Shown piece by piece: positions 27,512 to 36,108 of a stretch of 64,000 nucleotides of DNA (positions are counted from its first letter, which is position 1; each line of letters starts with the position of its first letter). The notes beneath the pieces were generated by a model. The model saw only the letters and a program-made list of their open reading frames with translations. It was not told the DNA's origin and did not search any database. The stretch covers positions 1 to 64,000 of the forward strand of contig NZ_WPOO01000010.1 in assembly GCF_009755265.1 (NCBI RefSeq), in the 5' to 3' direction. The position numbers were made by a program, and so were the translations under genes. Source of the stretch: Adlercreutzia rubneri (lineage in GTDB: Bacteria; Actinomycetota; Coriobacteriia; Coriobacteriales; Eggerthellaceae).

Positions 27512-28504
27512 ATGGAAGAGAAGCCTGCCGTCGCCCACGAGGCCGTCGATCACGGTGCTCAGCCGGTGCATCATCACCACTCCCACGCGGCCACGTCGCG
27601 CCACGGGCACGGCCATCACCTGCTGACGGTGGAGGACCTCTCCGTGTCGTTTCTCATGTACGATGAAGAAGCGGCGGCGACGAGGGCGCAAGGGGATTCG
27701 CGCGCAGATCGGGGACGGCTGGGGCGCTATTTGGACGTGCCCCAGCGGGAAGTGGAGGTCATCCGCTCCCTGAGCCTTTCCGTGCACGAGGGGGAGATCG
27801 TCGCCGTGGTGGGCGCCTCGGGCTCGGGCAAGACGCTTCTGGCCGACGCGGTGCTGGGCCTGTTCGAGTCCAACGCGCTCGTGCGCGGGCGCATCTGGTT
27901 CGACGGCCGTCCCATGGACGCGGCGGCCCTGGCCGCCGAGCGCGGGCGCGGCATTGCCCTTGTGCCCCAATCGGTGGCAAGCCTCGATCCGCTCATGCGG
28001 GTGGGGCGCCAAGTGGAAGGCATGCCGCGGGGACGCGGTGCGGCCCGTCGCGCCGATGCCGCCCGCCGCCGCGCCCGGCGCGCCGAGTTGTTCGCCCGCT
28101 ACGGCCTTGCCGAGGAGGTCGCGCGCCTGTACCCCCACGAGCTCTCCGGCGGCATGGCCCGACGCGTGCTTCTGTGTTGCGCGCTCATGGACGCGCCAAA
28201 GCTCATCATCGCCGACGAGCCCACGCCCGGCCTCGATCTGTCGCTGGCCCAGGCGGCGCTCGCGGATTTCCGCGCCTTTGCCGACGCTGGCGGCGGCGTC
28301 ATGCTCATCACCCACGACATCGAGCTGGCGCTCACCGTGGCCGATCGCGTCGCCGTCTTCCGCGACGGCACGGTGGTGGAGGAGACCTCGGTCGCCGCCT
28401 TCGCCTCGCCCGATACCCTGGGCCACCCCTTCACCCGTCAGCTCTGGCACGCCCTGCCCGAGCATGGATTTGTCGTGCCCACCGAAGGAGGTCCGCTATG
28501 CTAG
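27512..28504 (+). CDS. ABC importer ATPase 1 with His-rich N-terminus (DppD/NikD-like)
   Basis: ATP-binding subunit of 330 residues. Residues about 10-38 are packed with His (VHHHHSHAATSRHGHGHH), a typical metal-chelating stretch and the best hint that the importer moves nickel or another transition metal rather than peptides. The ABC domain then shows GASGSGKTLLADAVLG, LSGGMARRVLLCCAL and LIIADEPTPGLDLSLAQ. GGAGGGGAG precedes the ATG. It overlaps the second ATPase by seven bases. Confidence 0.9.
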   Translation: MEEKPAVAHEAVDHGAQPVHHHHSHAATSRHGHGHHLLTVEDLSVSFLMYDEEAAATRAQGDSRADRGRLGRYLDVPQREVEVIRSLSLSVHEGEIVAVVGASGSGKTLLADAVLGLFESNALVRGRIWFDGRPMDAAALAAERGRGIALVPQSVASLDPLMRVGRQVEGMPRGRGAARRADAARRRARRAELFARYGLAEEVARLYPHELSGGMARRVLLCCALMDAPKLIIADEPTPGLDLSLAQAALADFRAFADAGGGVMLITHDIELALTVADRVAVFRDGTVVEETSVAAFASPDTLGHPFTRQLWHALPEHGFVVPTEGGPLC

Positions 28505-29121
28505 AAGGCCGGCACCTCTCCGTCGCCTTCGACGGTCGTCCCGTTCTCGATGACGTCTCCCTCGCCGTTGCCCCCGGCGAGCGCGTGCAGCTGGCCGCGC
28601 CCTCCGGCACCGGTAAGACGACGCTCTGCCGCGTGCTGGCGGGCTATCTGGCGCCCCGGACGGGCGAGGTGCTCGCCGATGGCTCCCCGCTGCCGAGGCG
28701 TGGCCCGTGCCCGGTGCAGCTCATCGGGCAGCATCCGGAGCTGACGTTGGATCCGCGCATGCGCATGGCGGCGAGTCTCGCCGAATGCGGCGCAAGCGAG
28801 GAGGAGCTGGGCCGTCTGCGGGAGCTTTTGGGCATCCGCGACGCATGGCTCTCGCGCTATCCCCACGAGCTGTCCGGCGGCGAGCTGCAGCGCTTCTGCA
28901 TCGCCCGGGCCCTCGGCGCGCACCCGAGCTATCTCATCGCCGACGAGGTCTCCACCATGCTGGACGCCGTGACCCAGGCGCAGATCTGGCGGGCGCTCGT
29001 CGCCGAGGCCGAGGCGCGCGCCATGGGCCTCATCTTCGTCTCCCATTCCCCGGCCCTGGCCTCCCGCCTCGCCACCCGCGTGGTGGAGTTGCCAGCCGTT
29101 CCGGGTGCCGTCCGTGGATAG
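28498..29121 (+). CDS. ABC importer ATPase 2 (DppF/NikE-like, short)
   Basis: Second ATP-binding subunit (207 residues), shorter than the usual 250-330 because it lacks the C-terminal oligopeptide-type extension. It has APSGTGKTTLCRVLAG, LSGGELQRFCIARALG and YLIADEVSTMLDAVTQ. The Met in the D-loop region and the short length match nickel-type more than peptide-type subunits (weak inference). AAGGAGG lies nine bases before the ATG, which overlaps the previous stop. Confidence 0.9.
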   Translation: MLEGRHLSVAFDGRPVLDDVSLAVAPGERVQLAAPSGTGKTTLCRVLAGYLAPRTGEVLADGSPLPRRGPCPVQLIGQHPELTLDPRMRMAASLAECGASEEELGRLRELLGIRDAWLSRYPHELSGGELQRFCIARALGAHPSYLIADEVSTMLDAVTQAQIWRALVAEAEARAMGLIFVSHSPALASRLATRVVELPAVPGAVRG

Positions 29122-29136
29122 TTCGTGGATGGGCGC

Positions 29137-29165
29137 TTGCCTTTCCTGCGCTCAAGCCGTAATAT
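29137..29165 (+). promoter_or_regulatory. Promoter for the rpsP operon
   Basis: TTGCCT (29137-29142), a 17-base spacer and TAATAT (29160-29165) make a good sigma-70-type promoter. The leader of about 75 bases contains a hairpin GCACTG-tgcgag-CAGTGC (29186-29203), possibly regulatory. Confidence 0.55.
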
Positions 29166-29244
29166 AAGCAATTGCTGTTTTCGCCGCACTGTGCGAGCAG
29201 TGCTTGCGTATAGAGAATGAAAGTACAAGAAGGAGTTCCATTTC

Positions 29245-29490
29245 ATGGCAGTCAAGATTCGCCTCGCTCGCCACGGCGCCAAGAAGCGCCCGTACTACCG
29301 CATCGTCGTCGCCGATTCCCGCTCTCCGCGCGACGGCCGCTTCATCGAGGAAGTGGGCCGCTACAACCCCTGCACCCATCCGCACCTGATCCAGTTCGAC
29401 ATGGAGAAGGTCGACCGCTGGATCGCCGACGGCGCCCAGCCCACCGATCGCGTCGCGAAGCTGCTGACGATCGCCCGCGAGAACGCCTAG
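29245..29490 (+). CDS. rpsP: 30S ribosomal protein S16
   Basis: Small-subunit protein of 81 residues. The family start VKIRLARHGAKKRPYYRIVV and the RDGRFIEEVGRYNPC segment are clear. AGAAGGAG precedes the ATG. It heads the classical rpsP-KH-rimM-trmD cluster for ribosome and tRNA maturation. Confidence 0.97.
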   Translation: MAVKIRLARHGAKKRPYYRIVVADSRSPRDGRFIEEVGRYNPCTHPHLIQFDMEKVDRWIADGAQPTDRVAKLLTIARENA

Positions 29491-29494
29491 CACC

Positions 29495-29749
29495 ATGGCC
29501 GATCTCACGGAAGACCTCGCCGGCCTTACCGACGCCATCGTCCGTCCGCTCATCGACGAGCCCGATGCCCTGGACATCACGGCCGCCGAGACCGAGGACG
29601 GCAACATCATGGTGGAGATCCGCGTGGCCGCCGACGATGCCGGCAAGGTCATCGGCCGTCAGGGCCGGGTCATCAAGTCCATCCGCACCCTGGCCCGCGC
29701 CGCCGCGTCGAAGTCGGGCAAGCTGGTCGATGTGGAGCTCATCGACTAA
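29495..29749 (+). CDS. khpA: KH-domain RNA-binding protein (KhpA/YlqC family)
   Basis: Single KH domain of 84 residues with the GxxG loop in GKVIGRQGRVIKSIRTL. Orthologues bind RNA broadly and pair with KhpB/EloR in Gram-positive bacteria, affecting cell elongation. It starts four bases after rpsP and its stop touches the rimM start codon, so translation is coupled along the operon. Confidence 0.94.
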   Translation: MADLTEDLAGLTDAIVRPLIDEPDALDITAAETEDGNIMVEIRVAADDAGKVIGRQGRVIKSIRTLARAAASKSGKLVDVELID

Positions 29750-30274
29750 ATGCGCGGCTGGATGTCCATCGCCTATCTGGCGAAACCGAAGAATTTGAAC
29801 GGAGGGCTCGTCGCACGAGGTGCGTCGGGCCTTCCCTTTGTGCTGCACCCCGGTCTCACGCTGGCCGTCGTGCCGCCTCAGCTGGACGCGCCCCGCACGC
29901 TCACCGTGAGTGAGGTGACGGAACGGGCCGAGAACGAGGCGCTCGTTTTCTTCGACGAGGTGTCCGATCTGAGCAGTGCCGAGCTTCTTGCCGGCTGCGA
30001 GCTTCTGGCTCGCGAGGAGGACATCGACGCCTCGGTGTTGGTAGAGGCCGAGGCGCTGCCCGCCTGGGAGGGCTGGTCGGTGCACGACGAGCGCGCGGGA
30101 TACGTGGGCGAGGTCGTGGAAGTCGCCGAGCGCGCGACCCAGCCTTTGCTCACGGTGCGCCGCGCCGAGGGGGGAGAGGCGCTCATCCCGCTGGTGAACG
30201 AGTTCATCGTCGAAGTGGACGAGGACGGCCGCCGCATCGACGTGTCCCTGCCCGCCGGTCTGCTCGATCTGTAG
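29750..30274 (+). CDS. rimM: Ribosome maturation factor RimM
   Basis: Assists 30S head assembly by binding S19. At 174 residues it has the two-domain layout, with a PRC-barrel in the second half (YVGEVVEVAERATQPLLTV, then ALIPLVNEFIVEVD). The N-terminal domain is diverged: the usual GxIxxxHGxxGEV is replaced by IAYLAKPKNLNGGLVARG. Identity rests on the C-terminal half and on the operon position. The ATG follows the khpA stop directly. Confidence 0.88.
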   Translation: MRGWMSIAYLAKPKNLNGGLVARGASGLPFVLHPGLTLAVVPPQLDAPRTLTVSEVTERAENEALVFFDEVSDLSSAELLAGCELLAREEDIDASVLVEAEALPAWEGWSVHDERAGYVGEVVEVAERATQPLLTVRRAEGGEALIPLVNEFIVEVDEDGRRIDVSLPAGLLDL

Positions 30275-30333
30275 GACGCCCCGCGCGTCGTCTTCTTTCC
30301 GCCCGTCCGCGCCACCCATCGACAGGGGATCCC

Positions 30334-31272
30334 ATGCTCATCGAAACCCTCTCCACGTTCCCGCATATGTACGACTCGGTTATGGGCGAGTCCATGATGA
30401 AGCGCGCCCAGGAGAAGGGCATCTTGGAATTTCGCGCCCACGACCTGCGCGATTGGACCCACGACCGCCACCGCACCACCGACGACGACCCCTACGGCGG
30501 CGGCGCCGGCCTCGTCATGAAGTGCGACCCCATCTTCGAAGCGGTAGAAGCCATCCTGGGGAAAGACGTCGTGGAGGCAAAACTTGCCGCGGCCAAGGGG
30601 GAGCCCGGCGGGGATACGGGGTGCCCTGACCGAGCGAGTTCCGCAGCGAACGAAACAGCCCAGTGGGCTGTTTCGCAGAGCGAGGACTGTCTGAGCGAAT
30701 CAGGGCACCCCGCAGCCCCGCCCCAGGGGGAGTCGCAACAACACCGCCCCCAAATCGTCTTTCTCGCCCCCCAAGGCCGCCCCTTCGACGACGCCTACGC
30801 CGATAAGCTCGCCGCCGCCGACCACCTGCTGTTCATTTGCGGCCACTACGAGGGCATCGACGAGCGCGTTTACACCCTGGCCGACCACGTCATCTCGCTG
30901 GGGGACTACGTGCTCACCTCCGGCGAGCTGGCCTCCATGGTGGTCATCGATGCCGCGGTGCGCAAGCTGCCCGGCGTGCTGGGGGCGGCCGAAGGCCCCG
31001 TGGACGAGTCCTTCACCAGCGGCCTTCTGGAATATCCCCAGTACACACGCCCCGCCGACTTTCGCGGCATGGCGGTGCCCGAGGTGCTCACGAGCGGCAA
31101 CCACGCCGCCATCGCGCGTTGGCGCCGCGAGCAGTCCCTCGCCCGCACGGCCGCCGCCCGCCCCGACCTCATTGCCGCCGCCGAGGCCGCGGGCCGCCTT
31201 ACCCCCGCTGACCAGAAATTTTTGAAGTTGTTGGAACCAGCGTCAACGGGCGCGGTCGAAGGGGTATCATAG
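30334..31272 (+). CDS. trmD: tRNA (guanine-N1)-methyltransferase TrmD with an in-frame palindromic insertion
   Basis: Methylates G37 of tRNAs to prevent frameshifting. The SPOUT-fold landmarks are present: TFPHMYDSVMGESM, PYGGGAGLVMKCDP, LAPQGRPFD, FICGHYEGIDERV and the knot region LGDYVLTSGELA. It is 312 residues, while about 240-250 is usual. The excess is a segment at residues about 89-133, exactly where palindromic element A (30617-30712, 96 bp or 32 codons) lies. The insertion keeps the frame and falls before LAPQGR, in a loop that varies among TrmD proteins. Function is probably retained, since the frame and active-site motifs are intact. Confidence 0.93.
   Translation: MLIETLSTFPHMYDSVMGESMMKRAQEKGILEFRAHDLRDWTHDRHRTTDDDPYGGGAGLVMKCDPIFEAVEAILGKDVVEAKLAAAKGEPGGDTGCPDRASSAANETAQWAVSQSEDCLSESGHPAAPPQGESQQHRPQIVFLAPQGRPFDDAYADKLAAADHLLFICGHYEGIDERVYTLADHVISLGDYVLTSGELASMVVIDAAVRKLPGVLGAAEGPVDESFTSGLLEYPQYTRPADFRGMAVPEVLTSGNHAAIARWRREQSLARTAAARPDLIAAAEAAGRLTPADQKFLKLLEPASTGAVEGVS
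30617..30712 (+). repeat. Palindromic element family A, copy 3, inside trmD
   Basis: CGGGGTGCCCTGA (30617-30629) pairs perfectly with TCAGGGCACCCCG (30700-30712). An inner perfect stem pairs CGAAACAGCCCA with TGGGCTGTTTCG around one base (30651-30675). The conserved blocks lie at 30634-30646 and 30680-30698. The length of 96 bp is a multiple of three and no stop is created in the trmD frame, which translates it in part as SQSEDCLSES. Confidence 0.9.
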
Positions 31273-31318
31273 CGTTTCCGACAATTGTGAGCGCAGACGT
31301 GGAAGGGGCATCCCGAAG

Positions 31319-31939
31319 ATGTACGACAACGGCTATGGGATCGACCCCTATGGCTACCAGCCGCCTCTTCACAAAGAGATTTCCAAAGGTGTGGCCCACG
31401 GCTTTCTGCGCACGGTGCTCTCCGTGCTCGTGCTCGTGGTTCTCGTGGTGCTGCTCTCCTGGGGGCTGCGCACCTTCGTCTTCCAAGCCTACGAAATCCC
31501 CTCCGGCTCCATGGAGGAGACCATCATGCCCGGCGACATGGTCTTCTCCGAGAAGATCACCTACTACGGCAGCGACCCGGCGCCCGGCGACATCGTCACC
31601 TTCCAAGACCCCGATCCGGAGCAGGGCGGCCGCATCCTCATCAAGCGCGTCATCGCCGTGGGCGGCCAGACCGTCGATCTGCGCGACGGCCGCGTCTATG
31701 TAGATGGCGTGCTGCAGGACGAGCCCTACACCCGCGGCGAGCCGTCCTACCCGCTGACGCCCTACTACGGGCTTACCATCGACTACCCCTACACGGTGCC
31801 CGAAGGCGGCCTGTGGGTCATGGGGGACAACCGCACCAATTCCCAGGATTCCCGTTACTTCGGCGCCATCAAGGAGTCGAGCGTCACGGGCAAGGCGATA
31901 TTCATCTACTGGCCGCTGACCGACGTCGGCCCGCTGTAA
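31319..31939 (+). CDS. lepB: Type I signal peptidase
   Basis: Membrane serine protease that removes signal peptides (206 residues). One N-terminal membrane helix (residues about 30-50) precedes IPSGSMEETIMPGD, with catalytic Ser64; Lys109 lies in ILIKRVIAVGG. The late box VMGDNRTNSQDSR is conserved. GGAAGGGG precedes the ATG. It closes the rpsP-trmD cluster and is followed after 18 bases by glyQ. Confidence 0.95.
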   Translation: MYDNGYGIDPYGYQPPLHKEISKGVAHGFLRTVLSVLVLVVLVVLLSWGLRTFVFQAYEIPSGSMEETIMPGDMVFSEKITYYGSDPAPGDIVTFQDPDPEQGGRILIKRVIAVGGQTVDLRDGRVYVDGVLQDEPYTRGEPSYPLTPYYGLTIDYPYTVPEGGLWVMGDNRTNSQDSRYFGAIKESSVTGKAIFIYWPLTDVGPL

Positions 31940-31957
31940 TTCGAGCAAAGGAGACCC

Positions 31958-33106
31958 ATGGCACCAGACACTGCCGAGAAGGTCGGGAAGGCGACGCCCC
32001 CCACCTTCCAAGACGTCATCATGAACCTGCAGCGCTACTGGGCGAGCACCGGTTGCGTGGTGCTGCAGCCCTACGACAACGAGGTGGGTGCCGGCACGAA
32101 CGCCCCGGCCACCACGCTGCGCTCGCTGGGGCCCGACACCTGGCGCACCTGCTACGTGCAGGGCTGCCGCCGTCCCACCGACGGCCGCTACGGCGAGAAC
32201 CCCAACCGCGGGCAGTTCTACTACCAGTTCCAGGTGCTCATCAAGCCCTCGCCGGACAACATCCAGGATCTGTACCTGGGAAGCCTCGAGGCCATCGGCA
32301 TCGATATCTCGGCCCATGACGTGCGCTTCGTGGAAGACGACTGGGAGAGCCCGACGCTGGGCGCCTGGGGCCTGGGCTGGGAGATCTGGATCGACGGCAT
32401 GGAAGTGACCCAGTTCACCTACTTCCAGCAGGTGGGCGGCTTCGAGTGCGACCCGGTGCCCGTGGAGATCGCCTACGGCCTGGAGCGCCTCACCATGTTC
32501 GTCCAGGGCGTCGACAACATGTACGACATCGTGTGGGCCCGCGGCGACGACGGCGTGGTGTTCACCTACGGCGACGTGTACCTGGAGAACGAGCGCGAGT
32601 ACTCCGCGTTCAACTTCGAGGTGGCCGACACCGAGTTCCTCTTCCAGGAGTTCGCCGATCGCGAGGTGGAGTGCCTGCGCACCCTGAAGGCGTCGCTCCC
32701 GCTGCCGGCCTACGACTCGGTGCTGAAGTGCTGCCACGCCTTCAACCTGCTCGACGCCCGCGGCGTCATCTCCGCCACCGAGCGCATGGCCTACATCCTG
32801 CGCGTGCGCACGCTCGCCAAAGCTTGCTGCGCGTCCTACATGAAGAACGTCGTGGGAATGGACGTGGACACCTCCGATTTGGACGCCCTGCTCGCCGACG
32901 TGCCCGACCCGCTGGCGAAGCCGGCTGTCGAGGAAGCCGCCGACGTCGTGCCGGCGTGCCCCGAGCCCGCCTCCGGCGGCGGGTGCCCCGGCGCCGCGGC
33001 CGCTGCGGGCGATCGCTCCGAGCGCGCCTTCGAGTTCGTGACCATCGCCGAGGACGCCGTCTCCGCCCCGTCCGAGTCGTCCGATCCGTCCGAGAAGGAG
33101 GCCTAG
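31958..33106 (+). CDS. glyQ: Glycyl-tRNA synthetase alpha subunit with C-terminal extension
   Basis: Class II catalytic subunit of the two-subunit enzyme. The conserved core includes FQDVIMNLQRYWASTGC, RRPTDGRYGENPNRGQFYY and MEVTQFTYFQQVGG. At 382 residues it is about 85 longer than usual. The extra part after the helical domain is rich in Ala, Pro, Glu and Ser (PACPEPASGGGCPGAAAAAG) and looks disordered. AAAGGAG precedes the ATG. The beta subunit starts three bases after the stop. Confidence 0.95.
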   Translation: MAPDTAEKVGKATPPTFQDVIMNLQRYWASTGCVVLQPYDNEVGAGTNAPATTLRSLGPDTWRTCYVQGCRRPTDGRYGENPNRGQFYYQFQVLIKPSPDNIQDLYLGSLEAIGIDISAHDVRFVEDDWESPTLGAWGLGWEIWIDGMEVTQFTYFQQVGGFECDPVPVEIAYGLERLTMFVQGVDNMYDIVWARGDDGVVFTYGDVYLENEREYSAFNFEVADTEFLFQEFADREVECLRTLKASLPLPAYDSVLKCCHAFNLLDARGVISATERMAYILRVRTLAKACCASYMKNVVGMDVDTSDLDALLADVPDPLAKPAVEEAADVVPACPEPASGGGCPGAAAAAGDRSERAFEFVTIAEDAVSAPSESSDPSEKEA

Positions 33107-33109
33107 AAG

Positions 33110-35197
33110 ATGTCCGATACCGCAACCCTCGCCTTCGAGATCGGCACCGAGGAGATCCCCGCCTTCGATTTGAAGCGCGCCACCGAGCAGCTGGCCGAGC
33201 TCGTGCCCGCGGCTCTGGATGCCGTGCGCATCCCCCATGGAGAGGTGGCCATCTACACGAGCCCGCGCCGCCTCATCGCCATCGTGACCGACGTGGCCGC
33301 CCGAACCGAGGCTTTGGAAGAGGTCTTCCGCGGGCCCGCCGCCAAGATCGCCTTCGACGAGGCGGGCAACCCCACCAAGGCCGCCATCGGCTTCGCCCGC
33401 GGCAAGGGGCTCGACGTGGACGCGCTCGAGCGCCGCGACGAGAACGGCACCGAGTACGTCTACGCCGTGCGCCAGGTTCCCTCCCAGGATGTGGCGGCCC
33501 TGCTGCCCGAGGTGCTGCGCGGCGTCATCGACGGCATCTCCTGGCCGAAGTCCTGCCGCTGGGGCACCACGACCGAGATGTTCTCGCGCCCGGTGCGCTG
33601 GCTGGTGGCGCTTCTGGGTAACACGGTGATTCCCGTGGAGTACGCGGGACTCGTTGCCGATCGCGAGACGCGCGGCCATCGCTTCCTGGCCCCCGGCCCG
33701 CACACCGTGGCCTCGGCCGACGACCTCGTGTCCGTGGTGGAGGGCGCCTACGTCGTACCCACCCAAGAGGCCCGCGAGGCGGTCATCCGCAAGGGCGTGG
33801 CGGCCATCGAGGCGGCCACCGGCTTCACCGCCGATCTGCCGGCCAAGACGCTCACCGAGGTCATCAACCTCTCCGAGTACCCCACCCCCATGGTGGGCAC
33901 CTTCGACGAGGAGTTCCTGAAGGTTCCCGAGGAGATCATCGTCGACGCCATGCTCATGCACCAGCGCTACTTCCCGCTGTACGACGCCGACGGCAAGCTC
34001 ACCAACAAGTTCATCATCGTCTCCAACGGCGACCCGGCCCATGAGGACACCATCGTCGACGGCAACGAGCGCGTGGTGGCCGCCCGCCTCTACGACGCGA
34101 AGTTCTTCTACGACGAGGATCTGAAGATGCCGCTGGATGCCTACGTCGATCGCCTCGATGAAGTGGTCTTCCAAGAGGCGCTGGGCACCATGCGCGACAA
34201 GACCGCTCGCGTGGTGAAGCTGTCGGCCCGCATCACGTCGGCCGCCGGCATCGAGGCCGCCGAGATGCGCGACATCGCGCGATCCGCTTACCTGGCCAAG
34301 GCCGACCTGGTGACGAGCGCCGTCATCGAGTTCACGAGCGTCCAGGGCATCATGGGCAGCTACTACGCCACCGCCGCCGGCGAGCCGCCTCGCGTGGCCC
34401 GCGCCATCGCCGAACACTATCGCCCGCGCTTCTCTGGCGACGCCATTCCCACCGACATCATCGGCCAGGTGGTGGCGCTCTCCGATAAGATCGACACCAT
34501 CTGCGGCCTGTTCGCCGTGGGCCAGGCGCCCACCGGCTCCTCCGACCCCTTCGCGCTGCGCCGCGCCGCCTTGGGCGTGCTGGCCATCCTGGAGGAGACG
34601 GGCCTGCCGATCAGCCTGGTGGAGACCATCGACGGCTCGCTCATCATCTACCGCGAGGCCGGGCTTCAGTTCGACAACGCCGAGGTGCGCCGCGAGATCA
34701 TCGACTTCTTCATCACCCGCGAGAAGGTGGCCCTGCGCGATGCCGGCGTGAAGGCCGACACCATCGACGCCGTGCTCGCCTGTGGCATTGAGGAGCCGAT
34801 CGTGCTCGCCCGCCGCGCCCGCGCTCTGGAGGCCGCCCGCACCGAGAACCCGCAGGTCTTCGACGACTTGGCCACCGCCTTTGCCCGTGCGAACAACCTG
34901 CGCGAGATCGGCCTGGGCACTGGCTACAAGAAGACCGAGCTCACCGCGGTGGAAACGGCGCTCGCCGAGGCTGTGGCCACCGCCGAGGGCGACGTGGCCG
35001 CCGCTCTCGCCGACGACCGCTACGCCGACGCGCTTGTGGCCCTGGCGGCCCTGCGCGCGCCGGTGGACGAGTTCTTCGACACCACCATGGTCATGGACGA
35101 GGATCCGGAGGTTCGCGCGAACCGCCTGAAGCTCTTGAACCGCTTCGCCAACGTCTTCGCCCACGTGGCCGACTTCTCCCAGATGGCGAAGAAATAA
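33110..35197 (+). CDS. glyS: Glycyl-tRNA synthetase beta subunit
   Basis: Beta subunit that binds tRNA (695 residues, normal length). Typical stretches are LAFEIGTEEIPAFDLK at the start, FSRPVRWLVALLG, MLMHQRYFPLYDADGKL, FYDEDLKMPLDAYVDRLDEV and an anticodon-binding C-terminal domain. GAGAAGGAGG lies within the end of glyQ. Its stop overlaps the start of the next gene by one base (TAATG). Confidence 0.96.
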   Translation: MSDTATLAFEIGTEEIPAFDLKRATEQLAELVPAALDAVRIPHGEVAIYTSPRRLIAIVTDVAARTEALEEVFRGPAAKIAFDEAGNPTKAAIGFARGKGLDVDALERRDENGTEYVYAVRQVPSQDVAALLPEVLRGVIDGISWPKSCRWGTTTEMFSRPVRWLVALLGNTVIPVEYAGLVADRETRGHRFLAPGPHTVASADDLVSVVEGAYVVPTQEAREAVIRKGVAAIEAATGFTADLPAKTLTEVINLSEYPTPMVGTFDEEFLKVPEEIIVDAMLMHQRYFPLYDADGKLTNKFIIVSNGDPAHEDTIVDGNERVVAARLYDAKFFYDEDLKMPLDAYVDRLDEVVFQEALGTMRDKTARVVKLSARITSAAGIEAAEMRDIARSAYLAKADLVTSAVIEFTSVQGIMGSYYATAAGEPPRVARAIAEHYRPRFSGDAIPTDIIGQVVALSDKIDTICGLFAVGQAPTGSSDPFALRRAALGVLAILEETGLPISLVETIDGSLIIYREAGLQFDNAEVRREIIDFFITREKVALRDAGVKADTIDAVLACGIEEPIVLARRARALEAARTENPQVFDDLATAFARANNLREIGLGTGYKKTELTAVETALAEAVATAEGDVAAALADDRYADALVALAALRAPVDEFFDTTMVMDEDPEVRANRLKLLNRFANVFAHVADFSQMAKK

Positions 35198-36108
35198 TGC
35201 ATAACAAGACGCCGGCTGAACGCGCGGCTCGCGTGCCCACCATCCACATCATCTCCGATTCCATCGGCGAGACGGCCCAGGTGGTGGCGCGCGCTGCCGC
35301 GGCCCAGTTCGGCGTCACGAGCCCGCACCTCGAGATCTTCTCGAAGGTGAAGAGCTTCGAGGAGGTGCGCGGATACCTGCTGGAACATGCGCGGCACCAC
35401 GAGGAGGTGCTCGGCGACGACCGCATGCTCGTGATGTACACGCTGGTCAACGCTGATATCCGCGAGCCTTTGCAGGGCTTTCTGGCCGAGCATCCCAACA
35501 TTGTTGCGGTGGACGTGCTCACGGCTGCCGTCGCCGCCGTCTCCGAGATGAGCGGCATGGAGCCGGTGGGCAAGCCCGGCATGCTGCGCGTGGTGGACCA
35601 CAACTACTTCAAGCGCATCGGCGCCCTGGAGTTCACCATCGCCCACGACGACGGCCAGAATCCCGAGGACCTCACGAAGGCCGACATTGTGCTTCTGGGG
35701 GTCTCGCGCTCTTCCAAGACGCCGCTTTCCATCTACCTAGCCCAGCAGGGGCTGAGGGTTGCCAATGTGCCGCTGGATCCTACCACCGAGCCGCCCTCGC
35801 AAATCTACGATGTCGATCGCACGCGCCTGTTCGGCCTCATGATCACGCCGGAGGTGCTGCTGGACATCCGGCGCAAGCGCATCAAGAAGGCGGCGGGGAA
35901 GGCCGGCGGCGGCCAGTTCGCCATGCTCGCGAAGAACTACGCCGATCCGGAGTACATCTACCGCGACCTGGAAGCCAGCCGCGCCCTCATGCGCCGGCTC
36001 GGCTGCATCGTCGTGCACACCGAGGGCCGCGCCGTCGAGGAGACCGCCCAGGAAATCCTCCGCTACTACGAGCGCAGCCACCCCTCCAATACCGACATCA
36101 TCGACTAG
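35197..36108 (+). CDS. Pyruvate, phosphate dikinase regulatory protein (DUF299 kinase/phosphotransferase)
   Basis: Bifunctional protein (303 residues) that inactivates PPDK by ADP-dependent phosphorylation of an active-site Thr and reactivates it by Pi-dependent dephosphorylation. The family opening IHIISDSIGETAQVV and the P-loop GVSRSSKTPLSIYLAQQG are clear, as is the late segment YADPEYIYRDLEASR. Its target, ppdK, lies 2.7 kb downstream, beyond a repeat-rich island. It overlaps glyS by one base, so it depends on read-through from glyS. Confidence 0.94.
   Translation: MHNKTPAERAARVPTIHIISDSIGETAQVVARAAAAQFGVTSPHLEIFSKVKSFEEVRGYLLEHARHHEEVLGDDRMLVMYTLVNADIREPLQGFLAEHPNIVAVDVLTAAVAAVSEMSGMEPVGKPGMLRVVDHNYFKRIGALEFTIAHDDGQNPEDLTKADIVLLGVSRSSKTPLSIYLAQQGLRVANVPLDPTTEPPSQIYDVDRTRLFGLMITPEVLLDIRRKRIKKAAGKAGGGQFAMLAKNYADPEYIYRDLEASRALMRRLGCIVVHTEGRAVEETAQEILRYYERSHPSNTDIID

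Noticed and set aside
31199..35164. A 1321-codon minus-strand ORF opposite lepB-glyQ-glyS
   Set aside because: Same codon-register shadow; the sense strand holds well-known genes. The long antisense frames over secA and rnr are likewise shadows.
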